NCBI GenBank assembly: GCA_036403235.1
Contig: DASWRI010000077.1
Coordinates: forward strand, 1-13,742
Length of the DNA stretch: 13,742 nt
Direction: 5' to 3'
Source: JBGTFE01 sp036403235
GTDB lineage: Bacteria > Acidobacteriota > Blastocatellia > Pyrinomonadales > Pyrinomonadaceae
The notes below the pieces were generated by a model. It searched no databases and had not been told where the DNA came from. It saw nothing but the letters and a program-made list of their open reading frames with translations. Positions 7,465-13,742 of the stretch are shown here, piece by piece (the first letter of the stretch is position 1; each line of letters begins with the position of its first letter). Both the position numbers and the translations under genes were made by a program.

Positions 7465-7547
7465 AATTAAAAAGCGTTGAGAACCGAAATTTTAAATTGC
7501 CGTCGCGAAGGCAGATTAAAATCAAAGGTCTCAACGCTTTTTTAATT
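7465..7547. terminator. Bidirectional terminator with a nested inner stem
   Basis: The outer arms AATTAAAAAGCGTTGAGA (7465-7482) and 7529-7547 are inverted copies with one extra A on the right. The stem is extended by CC/GG (7484-7485 with 7527-7528). Inside, ATTTTAA (7489-7495) pairs with TTAAAAT (7516-7522), and TGCC (7498-7501) with GGCA (7510-7513), leaving the 8-nt loop GTCGCGAA. T-runs follow the stem on both strands. The element lies between two convergent genes, as expected for a shared terminator. Confidence 0.85.
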
Positions 7548-7553
7548 TATAAA

Positions 7554-8912
7554 TTATTTCCTGTCCTTAAACTGCTCGAAAAGCTCGGTATGGCGGCTCG
7601 TCAGAGGCACGAGGCGACCGTCGATAAACAAGTATTTGATGTTTGTGCGCGGCTCTAAAATGTCGCCGTCGGTGACGACCAGATTGGCGATTTTGCCTGC
7701 TTCAATCGAGCCGAGACGGTCGGCGACGCCGAGAATCTGCGCCGGGTAAAGCGTGACGCTTTTGAGCGCGTCTTCCTTTGATAAACCGTAAGCTCCGGCA
7801 ATCCCCGCGTGATACGGCAAATCGCGGACTTCGGGGCCGTCGTTCCCGGTCGAAATGCAGAATTTCACGCCGGCCTGCGCCATTTTTGCGGGCGCGCTGT
7901 AAAGATAATCGAACGCGTCGTCGTCCTGCACCGGCAGTCTGTAGATGTTCGTGTAAATCACGGAAATATTATTTTGCTTCAAACCGTCTGCGACTTTCCA
8001 CGCTTCCTGGCCGCCGAGGATAATGCCTTTGACTTTCATTTCTTCGACGAACCGGACGATGCCGCGAATGTCGCGCTCGCGTTCAGCCGTAAAAATGACC
8101 GGCTTTTCGCCGCGCGCGTAAGGAATCATCGCCTCCATTTTTATATCGCTTGGAACTGACGGCAAAGTTTTGTCTTTCGCATACGCATCTTTGACGCGCG
8201 CGTAATTTCCCGCATCTTTAAAAAGCTTTTTCAAATCGTCGAGCCGCTGGTCGCGACGTTTGACGGCCTCGTTAAAATCAATTTGCTGCTGGCCGAAACC
8301 GGCAAACGTGCTGATGCGCGGAAAGTTTACGACAAGCCCGAAAGTCGGGACGACCGCCATTTCTTCCTGCGTCGAGCCGACGAGATTGATGACCGCCGAT
8401 TGACCGGAAATGACGCCGCCGGAGGGCAGAGACATAACGGTCGTAATTCCGTTGACGCGCGTGACGCTGATGTGTGTGCTGTGCGGATTAATCGCCCGGA
8501 TGGCTTTGGCGTTGGCGTTCATATCGCCGACTTCCGAATCATCAACCGAGCCCGGAATGCCGAGACTGACTTCGACAAGACCCATATTCGTGCCCGCGTC
8601 AATCATTCCCGGAAAAACCGATAGACCGCGCCCGTCGATTCGTTCCGCGCCCGAAGGAATCGAAACATTTGCGCCGACCGCGAAAATTTTTCCGTTTTGA
8701 ATGACGACCGTGCCGTTTTCAATCGTCGCGCCCGAAACAGTCACGATTCGCGCGTTCGTAATCGCAAACGTTCCCGCCCGCCCGTTGTTGTTCTGCTGCG
8801 AGCCGTCGTTCTGCGCAAAAACGGCGAGCAGCGAGCAGTTAGCGGTGAGCAGTAAAAACGTCAAAAAGCGCAAAACATTTGTAATTCGTAATTTGTAATT
8901 CGTAATTCGCAT
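7554..8912 (-). CDS. Exported amidohydrolase-like protein lacking metal ligands (third gene of operon)
   Basis: The 452 residues begin with a signal peptide ending at VFAQ (31-34), then an amidohydrolase-superfamily fold: the N-terminal beta-strands FAITNARIVTVSGATIENG, PGMID (101-105), then the barrel, and finally the C-terminal LGSIEAGKIANLVVTDGD (400-417). Aligned with the intact neighbour, HxH becomes G107 and N109, the HAH histidines become F274 and A276, the next histidine becomes G300, and the catalytic aspartate becomes G356. It is therefore probably catalytically dead or uses different chemistry. It shares SGQSAVINL and GGQEAWK with the first gene of the operon. The ATG at 8912 is chosen over a longer frame because GGAGGT lies just upstream and the preceding gene stops 1 nt before it. 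The longer start at 9014 would add 34 arginine-rich residues before the signal peptide. Much of the signal peptide is encoded by heptamer repeats. Confidence 0.88.
   Translation of the reverse strand: MRITNYKLRITNVLRFLTFLLLTANCSLLAVFAQNDGSQQNNNGRAGTFAITNARIVTVSGATIENGTVVIQNGKIFAVGANVSIPSGAERIDGRGLSVFPGMIDAGTNMGLVEVSLGIPGSVDDSEVGDMNANAKAIRAINPHSTHISVTRVNGITTVMSLPSGGVISGQSAVINLVGSTQEEMAVVPTFGLVVNFPRISTFAGFGQQQIDFNEAVKRRDQRLDDLKKLFKDAGNYARVKDAYAKDKTLPSVPSDIKMEAMIPYARGEKPVIFTAERERDIRGIVRFVEEMKVKGIILGGQEAWKVADGLKQNNISVIYTNIYRLPVQDDDAFDYLYSAPAKMAQAGVKFCISTGNDGPEVRDLPYHAGIAGAYGLSKEDALKSVTLYPAQILGVADRLGSIEAGKIANLVVTDGDILEPRTNIKYLFIDGRLVPLTSRHTELFEQFKDRK
8826..8853. repeat. Heptamer array (GAGCAGT type) inside a signal peptide
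   Basis: Four 7-nt units fill 28 bp: GAGCAGC, GAGCAGT, TAGCGGT and GAGCAGT. On the minus strand the array encodes LTANCSLLA of the third amidohydrolase-like protein, the end of its hydrophobic signal segment. Confidence 0.75.
8881..8908. repeat. Heptamer array (GTAATTC type) at the start of a coding region
   Basis: Four 7-nt units fill 28 bp: GTAATTC three times and GTAATTT once. On the minus strand the array directly follows the ATG at 8912 and encodes RITNYKLRIT. A perfect GAATTAC array reads as the cyclic peptide ELRITNY in every frame, with no stop codon. Confidence 0.85.
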
Positions 8913-8913
8913 C

Positions 8914-10311
8914 TTATTGATTACCTCCGTCTTCGGCTTCGTCGCGGTCGGACTGGCGTCTTTCGCGCGGAATCTGCGGCGAAGTCGCGCCGCTCGTCGG
9001 CGGTTTGTTAACATCGAGTTTTTCGAGCGTCTCGCGCTCTTTTTGCAGCGCGGTGCGGCTCAGCTCGTCTTTGACGCGGTCAAAGAAAACTTCGCCTTCA
9101 ATCAAAGTCATTTCGACGCGCGAGTAAACGCTGAACGGGTGCGCCGACCAAATCACGATGTCGGCGTCTTTCCCGACTTCGATTGAGCCGGTTCGCTTGT
9201 CGATTCCGAGCTGTTTCGCCGGATTGAGCGTAATCATCTGAAGCGCGTCCTGTTCGGGCACGCCGCCGTATTTTTCGACCTTCGCGGCGTCGAGATTCAA
9301 ACGCCGCATACGCGCGTCATCGTCCGAATTTATCGAAACGTTGATGCCGTTTTTCCACAAAAGATAAGCGTTATACGGAATCGCGTCGAAAGCTTCGAGC
9401 TTATAGCCCCAACTGTCGACGAAAATCGAAACGCCCGTGCCGTGTCTGGCGACTTCGGGGGCGATTTTGTAGGCTTCGAGCCCGTGCTGCAGCGTGGTGA
9501 TTTTGAAACCCAGTTCGTCGGCGAGCAGAAGCAGATTCAGCATTTCATCGGAGCGATAACTGTGCGCGTGGACAAGCCGCTTGCCTTCCAAAACTTCGAC
9601 GAGCGGTTCGAGCTCCAAATCCCGGCGCGGCTCGATTTTTGTTTTTTTTGCGCGAAAATCGTCCCACGTCTGCTTGTAGTCCTTGGCGCGCAGAAACGCG
9701 TCGCGAATGGTCTCCATCACGCCCATACGCGTGCGCGGATAGCGAAAAGGCTGTCCGGGCTGCGGCGGAAAATGCGAGCGTTTCGGGTTTTCGCCGAGCG
9801 CGAATTTTATTCCCGGCGGCGCGTCCGGAATCGGAAAGTCTTCGACCGGATGGCCGTATTTGAATTTGACGGTCGAATTCTGCCCGCCGATGGAATTGGC
9901 CGAGCCGTGCAGGATGTTAGCCGACGTCACGCCGCCCGCCAGCGCGCGATAAATCGCTATGTCGCTCGGATTCAGAACGTCGCGAATGCGCACCATCGAA
10001 GTTACCGAATAGGAAAACTCGTTGACCGAGCCGTCAACCATCGTGTGCGAATGGCAGTCGATAATTCCGGGCGTCACAAACTTCCCGGTCGCGTCGATAA
10101 TCTGCGCGTTTGAGGACGCTTTTAAGTTTTTGCCGATGCGCGCGATTTTGCCGTTTTCAATGAGAATATCCGTGTCGGCAAGCGTTCCGTTGACGGCCGT
10201 CAAAACGGTCGCGTTGCGAATCAAAACTTCCGTTTTCGACTGCGCCAGAAGAAACGTCGGCGAAACTAAACTTATCGAAACCAACAATAGAAAAACGATT
10301 GCTTTTCTCAT
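8914..10311 (-). CDS. Exported metal-dependent amidohydrolase with complete active site (second gene of operon)
   Basis: The 465 residues begin with a signal peptide (MRKAIVFLLL, cut near LLAQ at 21-24), so it works outside the cytoplasm. It is a COG1228 or imidazolonepropionase-like amidohydrolase, a group that includes dipeptidases and N-acyl amino acid hydrolases. The metal-site residues are all present: PGIIDCHSH (H87, H89), HAHSYR (H248 or H250), LQHG (H276) and INSDDD (D330). K149 or K151 in VKFKYG could be an additional ligand. The C-terminal GSIEVGKDADIVIW is typical of the superfamily. A charged tail (about 440-465) follows. The substrate cannot be read from the sequence. It lies between two homologues that lack these ligands. 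The spacer before it is only 38 bp and consists of a heptamer array, with no clear Shine-Dalgarno. Its stop codon is 1 nt from the next start, which implies translational coupling. Confidence 0.92.
   Translation of the reverse strand: MRKAIVFLLLVSISLVSPTFLLAQSKTEVLIRNATVLTAVNGTLADTDILIENGKIARIGKNLKASSNAQIIDATGKFVTPGIIDCHSHTMVDGSVNEFSYSVTSMVRIRDVLNPSDIAIYRALAGGVTSANILHGSANSIGGQNSTVKFKYGHPVEDFPIPDAPPGIKFALGENPKRSHFPPQPGQPFRYPRTRMGVMETIRDAFLRAKDYKQTWDDFRAKKTKIEPRRDLELEPLVEVLEGKRLVHAHSYRSDEMLNLLLLADELGFKITTLQHGLEAYKIAPEVARHGTGVSIFVDSWGYKLEAFDAIPYNAYLLWKNGINVSINSDDDARMRRLNLDAAKVEKYGGVPEQDALQMITLNPAKQLGIDKRTGSIEVGKDADIVIWSAHPFSVYSRVEMTLIEGEVFFDRVKDELSRTALQKERETLEKLDVNKPPTSGATSPQIPRERRQSDRDEAEDGGNQ
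8923..8928 (-). promoter_or_regulatory. Strong Shine-Dalgarno deciding the start of the third amidohydrolase-like gene
   Basis: On the minus strand GGAGGT lies 10 nt before the ATG at 8912 and also encodes the last glycines of the preceding protein. It fixes the start at 8912 rather than 9014. Confidence 0.85.
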
Positions 10312-10312
10312 A

Positions 10313-10354
10313 TTTTTACTTTTTACTTTCTATTTTTGCCTTTTTACTTTTATG
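10313..10354. repeat. Heptamer array (TTTTTAC type) filling an operon spacer
   Basis: Six 7-nt units run without a break: TTTTTAC, TTTTTAC, TTTCTAT, TTTTGCC, TTTTTAC and TTTTATG. They occupy the whole 38-bp spacer between the first and second amidohydrolase genes and run over the stop codon of the first (10350-10352). On the coding strand the array is purine-rich (AAAAGTA units). Confidence 0.8.
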
Positions 10355-11978
10355 GAATCTTTGTTCCGGTAAACGGAATCGCTCCGCCCGAAGTCGAGAC
10401 CGTGCCGCTTATTTGATTTCCCGCAACTTTTCCGGCGACCGTTATATCGTTTGTATTTCCCTCGAATTGAACCGACGCCGAAAAGCTGAAGCCGTCCGCC
10501 GTAGCTTTGCCTTCTTTAATCTGCGAGGTTTGATTCATAGTCTGCCAGGTTCCGGTCAAAATCGCGCCCTGCTGGACGAGATTGAGCGTCCCCGTCATTG
10601 GCTGTCCCGGAATCTCGATTGTTATGTTGTAGCTTCCGCCGACATTGGCGAGCGTCGAAAGTTGCGTCGCGCCGTTCGTCTGCGGCCGGACGGGCTGTTT
10701 CGGCTCAAACATCCGGCCGTCGACAAAAATCTGCATCACCGTTTTGTCTTTGGCGAAAATATCGCCGCGCATCACGACCAGATTGGCGATTTTTCCGGTC
10801 TCAATCGAGCCGAGCTGGTTTTCGACGCCGAGAATTTCCGCCGCGTTTAAGGTCATCGCTCGAATCGCGGACGTTCTGTCCAGACCGTTTTCGATTGCTT
10901 TGGCGGCGTTCGCCAGAAAATCGTTGATGTTCGTCATTCCGCCCGTCTGAAACGCGAATTTGACGCCCGCCGCCTGAAGTCGCGCCGCGCCTTTCGGAGT
11001 TTCGGCGCGCAGACGCAGAATTTCAATCGGCTCGGCATCGGCTTCGGTCGATGCGGCGGCAGTTCGTTTCGGAAAATTGAGCGAAAGCAGAACCGGAATG
11101 TTCTGCGCCTTTATTCTCGAGGCGAGCTTCCATGCTTCCTGCCCGCCGGCGAGTATCGCCCTGAATTTGAATTCGTTCGCTAAATCCAAAGCGCGGACAA
11201 TTTCGTTTTCGCTGTTGGCGTTTAAGACGACCGGCATCTGGCCGTTTATCACCGGAAACAAGGCTTCGAGCGACGCGTCCTCGGGCGGCCGCTTCATTCC
11301 GCGCGGATTTTTTTCGTATAATTTCTGCATTTCCTGAAGTCTGTGCGCGTCGAGCAAAATTTGCCGGAAAGCCGAATAGCTGCCCATCAGAGAGGTCGGG
11401 TAAACGCCGCCGGGCAAAGTTCGAAAGGTGACGTGCTCGGCAAAGTTTGACCGAACAATCATCGCCGAAACCGTTTCTCCCGCCAAATTTATGACGGCCG
11501 ACTGGCCGTTAAAAATCCCTTCGCGGCCGACGGCCAAAACGGTCGTAAATCCAGCGTTGCGCGTCGCTTCAAACTGCGCGTCGCCCGCTCTCAGCAAATT
11601 GAAAACATTATCTTCGGGACGCATGCCGTCGGGATAATTCGAGTTTGAAGGCATCTGCGCCGCCTGCTGCTGCTGTCCCTGCTGCTGGCGAGCCGGAATT
11701 CCGAGATTTGAATACGTGTCGAAAAGCCCCGGGTAAACGGTCAGACCGCTTCCGTCAATCACGCGCGCGTCGGCGGGGACTGTCGCGTTTTCGCCGATTG
11801 ACTCAATCAAACCGTCGCGAATAACGATGGTCGCGCGCGAAAGCGTCGGGCCGGAAACCGTCACGACCTGCGCGTTTGTGATTGCATAAGTGTCGGTTCG
11901 GCTCTGCCCGGCGGCGGACAGAGAAAGAGACAAAAACGCAAAAATTGCGAAGAAAAAACGCAAAATTGAAATTTTCAT
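10350..11978 (-). CDS. Exported amidohydrolase-like protein lacking metal ligands, with extra C-terminal beta domain (first gene of operon)
   Basis: The 542 residues start with a signal peptide (cut near SAAGQ at 21-25). The amidohydrolase fold runs from YAITNAQVVTVSG to LGSIETGKIANLVVMRGD (389-406). As in the third gene, the metal site is missing: HxH is replaced by Y89 and N91, the HAH histidines by L252 and A254, the next histidine by G278, and the aspartate by G346. A glutamine-rich stretch (98-108) follows the lost HxH. Residues from about 446 form a separate domain with repeated beta-strand patterns (GSYNITIEIPGQPMTGTLNL, AILTGTWQ, FSFSASVQFEG, ITVAGKVAGNQISGTVST), resembling a small lipocalin-like or ligand-binding barrel. 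The start at 11978 is chosen because the signal peptide begins there. An ATG at 12056 would add 26 unlikely residues and overlap the promoter. Confidence 0.88.
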   Translation of the reverse strand: MKISILRFFFAIFAFLSLSLSAAGQSRTDTYAITNAQVVTVSGPTLSRATIVIRDGLIESIGENATVPADARVIDGSGLTVYPGLFDTYSNLGIPARQQQGQQQQAAQMPSNSNYPDGMRPEDNVFNLLRAGDAQFEATRNAGFTTVLAVGREGIFNGQSAVINLAGETVSAMIVRSNFAEHVTFRTLPGGVYPTSLMGSYSAFRQILLDAHRLQEMQKLYEKNPRGMKRPPEDASLEALFPVINGQMPVVLNANSENEIVRALDLANEFKFRAILAGGQEAWKLASRIKAQNIPVLLSLNFPKRTAAASTEADAEPIEILRLRAETPKGAARLQAAGVKFAFQTGGMTNINDFLANAAKAIENGLDRTSAIRAMTLNAAEILGVENQLGSIETGKIANLVVMRGDIFAKDKTVMQIFVDGRMFEPKQPVRPQTNGATQLSTLANVGGSYNITIEIPGQPMTGTLNLVQQGAILTGTWQTMNQTSQIKEGKATADGFSFSASVQFEGNTNDITVAGKVAGNQISGTVSTSGGAIPFTGTKIP

Positions 11979-12028
11979 AAACTTTAGACGGAAAGAGTAA
12001 ACTGAAACTGCAAAATCCTTATTACGGC

Positions 12029-12056
12029 ATTTTAACCGATAGGGTTTCAGAATCAA
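12029..12056 (-). promoter_or_regulatory. Sigma70-type promoter of the amidohydrolase operon
   Basis: On the minus strand TTGATT (12051-12056) and TAAAAT (12029-12034) are 16 nt apart. The expected transcript would begin near 12022 and have a leader of about 44 nt before the ATG at 11978. The -10 context GTTAAAAT is the same as in the promoter at 5050. Confidence 0.5.
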
Positions 12057-12064
12057 AACCTGTC

Positions 12065-12092
12065 GTTTATCATTTGCCGTTTATCATTTATC
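12065..12092. repeat. Heptamer array (GTTTATC type) in the divergent promoter region
   Basis: Four 7-nt units fill 28 bp: GTTTATC, ATTTGCC, GTTTATC and ATTTATC. The array ends 9 bp before the ATG of the DCC-family gene and lies just upstream of the amidohydrolase operon promoter. It would form most of the leader of the DCC gene and leaves no room for a normal Shine-Dalgarno. Confidence 0.78.
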
Positions 12093-12101
12093 ATAAAGAT
12101 T

Positions 12102-12503
12102 ATGAGCGCTGTAATTTTATTTGACGGAGTTTGTAATTTCTGTGACGGCGCGGTCAATTTTATCATCGCGCGCGACTCGGGCGGATATTTTAAGTTTGCG
12201 CCGCTGCAATCGGAAATCGGCGAAAAGCTTTTGACGGAAAACGGCATCGACAAAGCCGAAACCGACTCGGTCGTTTTGATTGAAGACGGCAAAGTTTACA
12301 CGTATTCGACCGCCGCCTTGCGCGTTGCGCGAAAGCTCGACGGCGCGTGGTCGCTGGCTTACGCGTTTATCGTCGTGCCGAAATTCGTGCGCGATTTTTT
12401 CTATAAACTGTTTGCCAAATATCGCTATAAAATGTTCGGCAAAAAGGACGAATGTATGCTCCCGACGCCGGAAATTCGCGCGCGATTTTTAGCGATGAGC
12501 TAA
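12102..12503 (+). CDS. DCC-family (DUF393, YuxK-like) thiol-disulfide oxidoreductase-like protein
   Basis: The 133 residues carry the whole family signature. DGVCNFCDGAVNFI (8-21) has C11 and C14 in the DxxCxxC motif that names the family. It is followed by FAPLQSEIG (32-40), DSVVLIEDGKVYTYSTAAL (55-73), VPKFVRDFFY (92-101) and RYKMFGKKDECMLP (108-121) with C118. The CxxC near the N-terminus suggests a thioredoxin-like redox role, but no reaction is established for the family. There is no signal peptide, so it is cytoplasmic, possibly membrane-associated through the middle hydrophobic helix (82-93). The ribosome site is poor, since a heptamer array occupies the leader. The gene is divergent from the amidohydrolase operon and lies 67 bp before mutS2. 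Confidence 0.93.
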   Translation: MSAVILFDGVCNFCDGAVNFIIARDSGGYFKFAPLQSEIGEKLLTENGIDKAETDSVVLIEDGKVYTYSTAALRVARKLDGAWSLAYAFIVVPKFVRDFFYKLFAKYRYKMFGKKDECMLPTPEIRARFLAMS

Positions 12504-12515
12504 TTAACTGAAAGC

Positions 12516-12570
12516 GGATGGTGGATAGTTTGTTTGTTTTTAACTATCCACTTTCTACTATCCACTAATT
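12516..12570. repeat. Heptamer repeats in inverted orientation before mutS2
   Basis: Two units (GGATGGT, GGATAGT) at 12516-12529 face four units of ACTATCC type at 12543-12570. GTGGATAGTT (12521-12530) pairs perfectly with AACTATCCAC (12542-12551). Its first nine bases can equally pair with a second copy, ACTATCCAC (12557-12565), 14 nt further on. The array ends directly at the mutS2 ATG. Confidence 0.8.
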
Positions 12571-13742
12571 ATGATTAATTTTTCCCTGACGATTCTCGAA
12601 TACGAAAAACTGCTCGCGCTCGTCGCCCGAAATGCGCAGACGCCGATGGGCAGGGCGCGTTTTGAAGGCTTGCGGCCGCTGACGAGCAGAATCGATTTGG
12701 AGCGGGATTTGAAAGCAATTTCGGAAACGATTTCGCTTAACGAAGAAAAACAAATTTCGTGGTCGTTCGGCGGCCTGGAAGACCCTTCGGACGCGGTTGC
12801 GATTTTAAAGATAAAAGGTGCGACGCTCGAACCGCATCGGCTTCTGGAAGTGACGCGCGTCTGCAATCAGGCGCTTTTCGCGCGTTCTTCGGTGCAGCCG
12901 GAAAAGGAATTTGCGCCGACGCTCTGGCAGATTGTCGCCAATATTCCGCCGACGCTGTTTGCCGCGCTTGAAAGAATCAACAAAAAACTTCTGCCGTCGG
13001 GCGAGATTGACGACACGGCTTCGCCGGAGCTCGCGCGAATTCGTCGCGAAATCAACAATCAACGCTCTCGTTTGATGAAATCTCTGGAATCCGTCATTCG
13101 CCAATCGGGCGACGCGATTCAGGACGCGATTGTCACGCTGCGCAACGAGCGTTACGTGATTCCGGTCAAATCGGATTTTCGCGGCAAAGTCGGCGGCGTC
13201 GCGCACGGATTTTCTTCGTCCGGCGCGACCGTTTTTATCGAGCCGCTCGAATCAATCGAAGCCAACAACGAGCTGCAAAACTTAAAGGGCAAGGAAGAGC
13301 GCGAGATTGCGCGGATTTTATTTGCCCTGACCGAAGATTTGCGCGAACAGCTGCCGGCCGTCGAAGCGGCGGTCGAAGCGGTCGCCGAACTCGATTTTAT
13401 CAAGACGAAAGTCGAATTTGCGCGAAGATTCAAAGCCATTGTGCCGGACGTTTCCGATGATGAAACTTTAAATTTAATTGAAGCCAGACATCCGCTTTTA
13501 GAAGAAAATCTGCGTGCAAGCGAAAATGAAATCGTGCCCGTTTCATTTGAATTAACCAAAGAAAAAGGCGTAATGATAATTTCCGGCGCAAACGCGGGCG
13601 GAAAAACGGTCGTGCTGAAAACCGCCGGTCTTTTGTCGCTGATGGCGATTTCCGGCCTGCCCGTTCCTGCGCGCGCGGCGCAAATTCCCTTTTACAAATC
13701 AATTTTAGCCGACATCGGCGACCAGCAGTCTCTGTTGGCCAA
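12571..13742 (+). CDS. mutS2: Endonuclease MutS2, C-terminus cut by window edge
   Basis: MutS2 is a MutS homologue without the mismatch-recognition domain. It acts on recombination intermediates or on collided ribosomes, depending on the organism. 390 residues are present. The N-terminal core begins LTILEYEKLLALVARNAQT (6-24). RYVIPVKS (194-201) and GFSSSGATVFIEP (213-225) are MutS2-typical lever and clamp motifs. EARHPLLEE precedes the ATPase, with Walker A SGANAGGKTVVLKT (338-351, K345). DIGDQQSL (381-388) marks the start of the Walker B region. The rest of the ATPase and any Smr nuclease domain lie beyond the window. The ATG at 12571 fits the conserved N-terminus, and an in-frame stop lies at 12541. 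No Shine-Dalgarno is visible, because heptamer repeats run up to the start codon. Confidence 0.95.
   Translation, partial: MINFSLTILEYEKLLALVARNAQTPMGRARFEGLRPLTSRIDLERDLKAISETISLNEEKQISWSFGGLEDPSDAVAILKIKGATLEPHRLLEVTRVCNQALFARSSVQPEKEFAPTLWQIVANIPPTLFAALERINKKLLPSGEIDDTASPELARIRREINNQRSRLMKSLESVIRQSGDAIQDAIVTLRNERYVIPVKSDFRGKVGGVAHGFSSSGATVFIEPLESIEANNELQNLKGKEEREIARILFALTEDLREQLPAVEAAVEAVAELDFIKTKVEFARRFKAIVPDVSDDETLNLIEARHPLLEENLRASENEIVPVSFELTKEKGVMIISGANAGGKTVVLKTAGLLSLMAISGLPVPARAAQIPFYKSILADIGDQQSLLA

Noticed and set aside
8826..8908. Repeat arrays as a CRISPR locus
   Set aside because: Units are 7 nt, contiguous and without spacers, and no cas gene is present.
8913..9014. Longer N-terminus (start at 9014) for the third amidohydrolase-like protein
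   Set aside because: It would put 34 arginine-rich residues before the signal peptide and overlap the previous gene, while a GGAGGT site and the adjoining stop codon support 8912.
9442..10113. A 223-codon open frame on the plus strand opposite the intact amidohydrolase
   Set aside because: It is antisense to a protein with a complete metal site, is R- and F-rich, and has no ribosome site or recognisable domain.

Overview
The window looks like chromosomal DNA of a Gram-negative bacterium of moderate G+C. It has a lipid A gene (lpxD), housekeeping DNA-repair and replication genes (priA, mutS2), a Uma2-family nuclease and several exported proteins. This mix would suit Acidobacteriota (perhaps Blastocatellia) or a similar soil lineage, but that placement is an inference and no rRNA gene is present to test it.

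Layout from left to right. A membrane-anchored hypothetical protein (minus strand) runs off the left edge. It is divergent from priA (plus). priA converges on a Uma2-family PD-(D/E)XK protein (minus), and a 120-bp imperfect palindrome fills the gap between the two stop codons exactly. Next come lpxD, an exported YncE-like beta-propeller protein with msrB close behind it, and a small exported five-cysteine protein of unknown family (all plus). A long two-part hairpin separates that gene from a minus-strand operon of three exported amidohydrolase-superfamily genes (transcribed from 11978 down to 7554). Divergent from the operon are a DCC-family thiol oxidoreductase-like gene and mutS2, which runs off the right edge.

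Two things stand out. First, the operon encodes one amidohydrolase with all the expected metal ligands, flanked by two homologues in which every aligned ligand is replaced. This suggests an exported enzyme with two pseudoenzyme partners or with scaffolding or binding paralogues. Second, most gene junctions carry short tandem arrays with a 7-nt period, each junction using a different heptamer, often in inverted pairs. They resemble in style the heptanucleotide STRR repeats known from heterocystous cyanobacteria. Some arrays are translated: they make up much of the signal peptide of the last amidohydrolase and the N-terminal extension of PriA. Others fold around the start codon of priA or just before the start of mutS2.

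No tRNA, rRNA, CRISPR array, insertion sequence or prophage gene was recognised.
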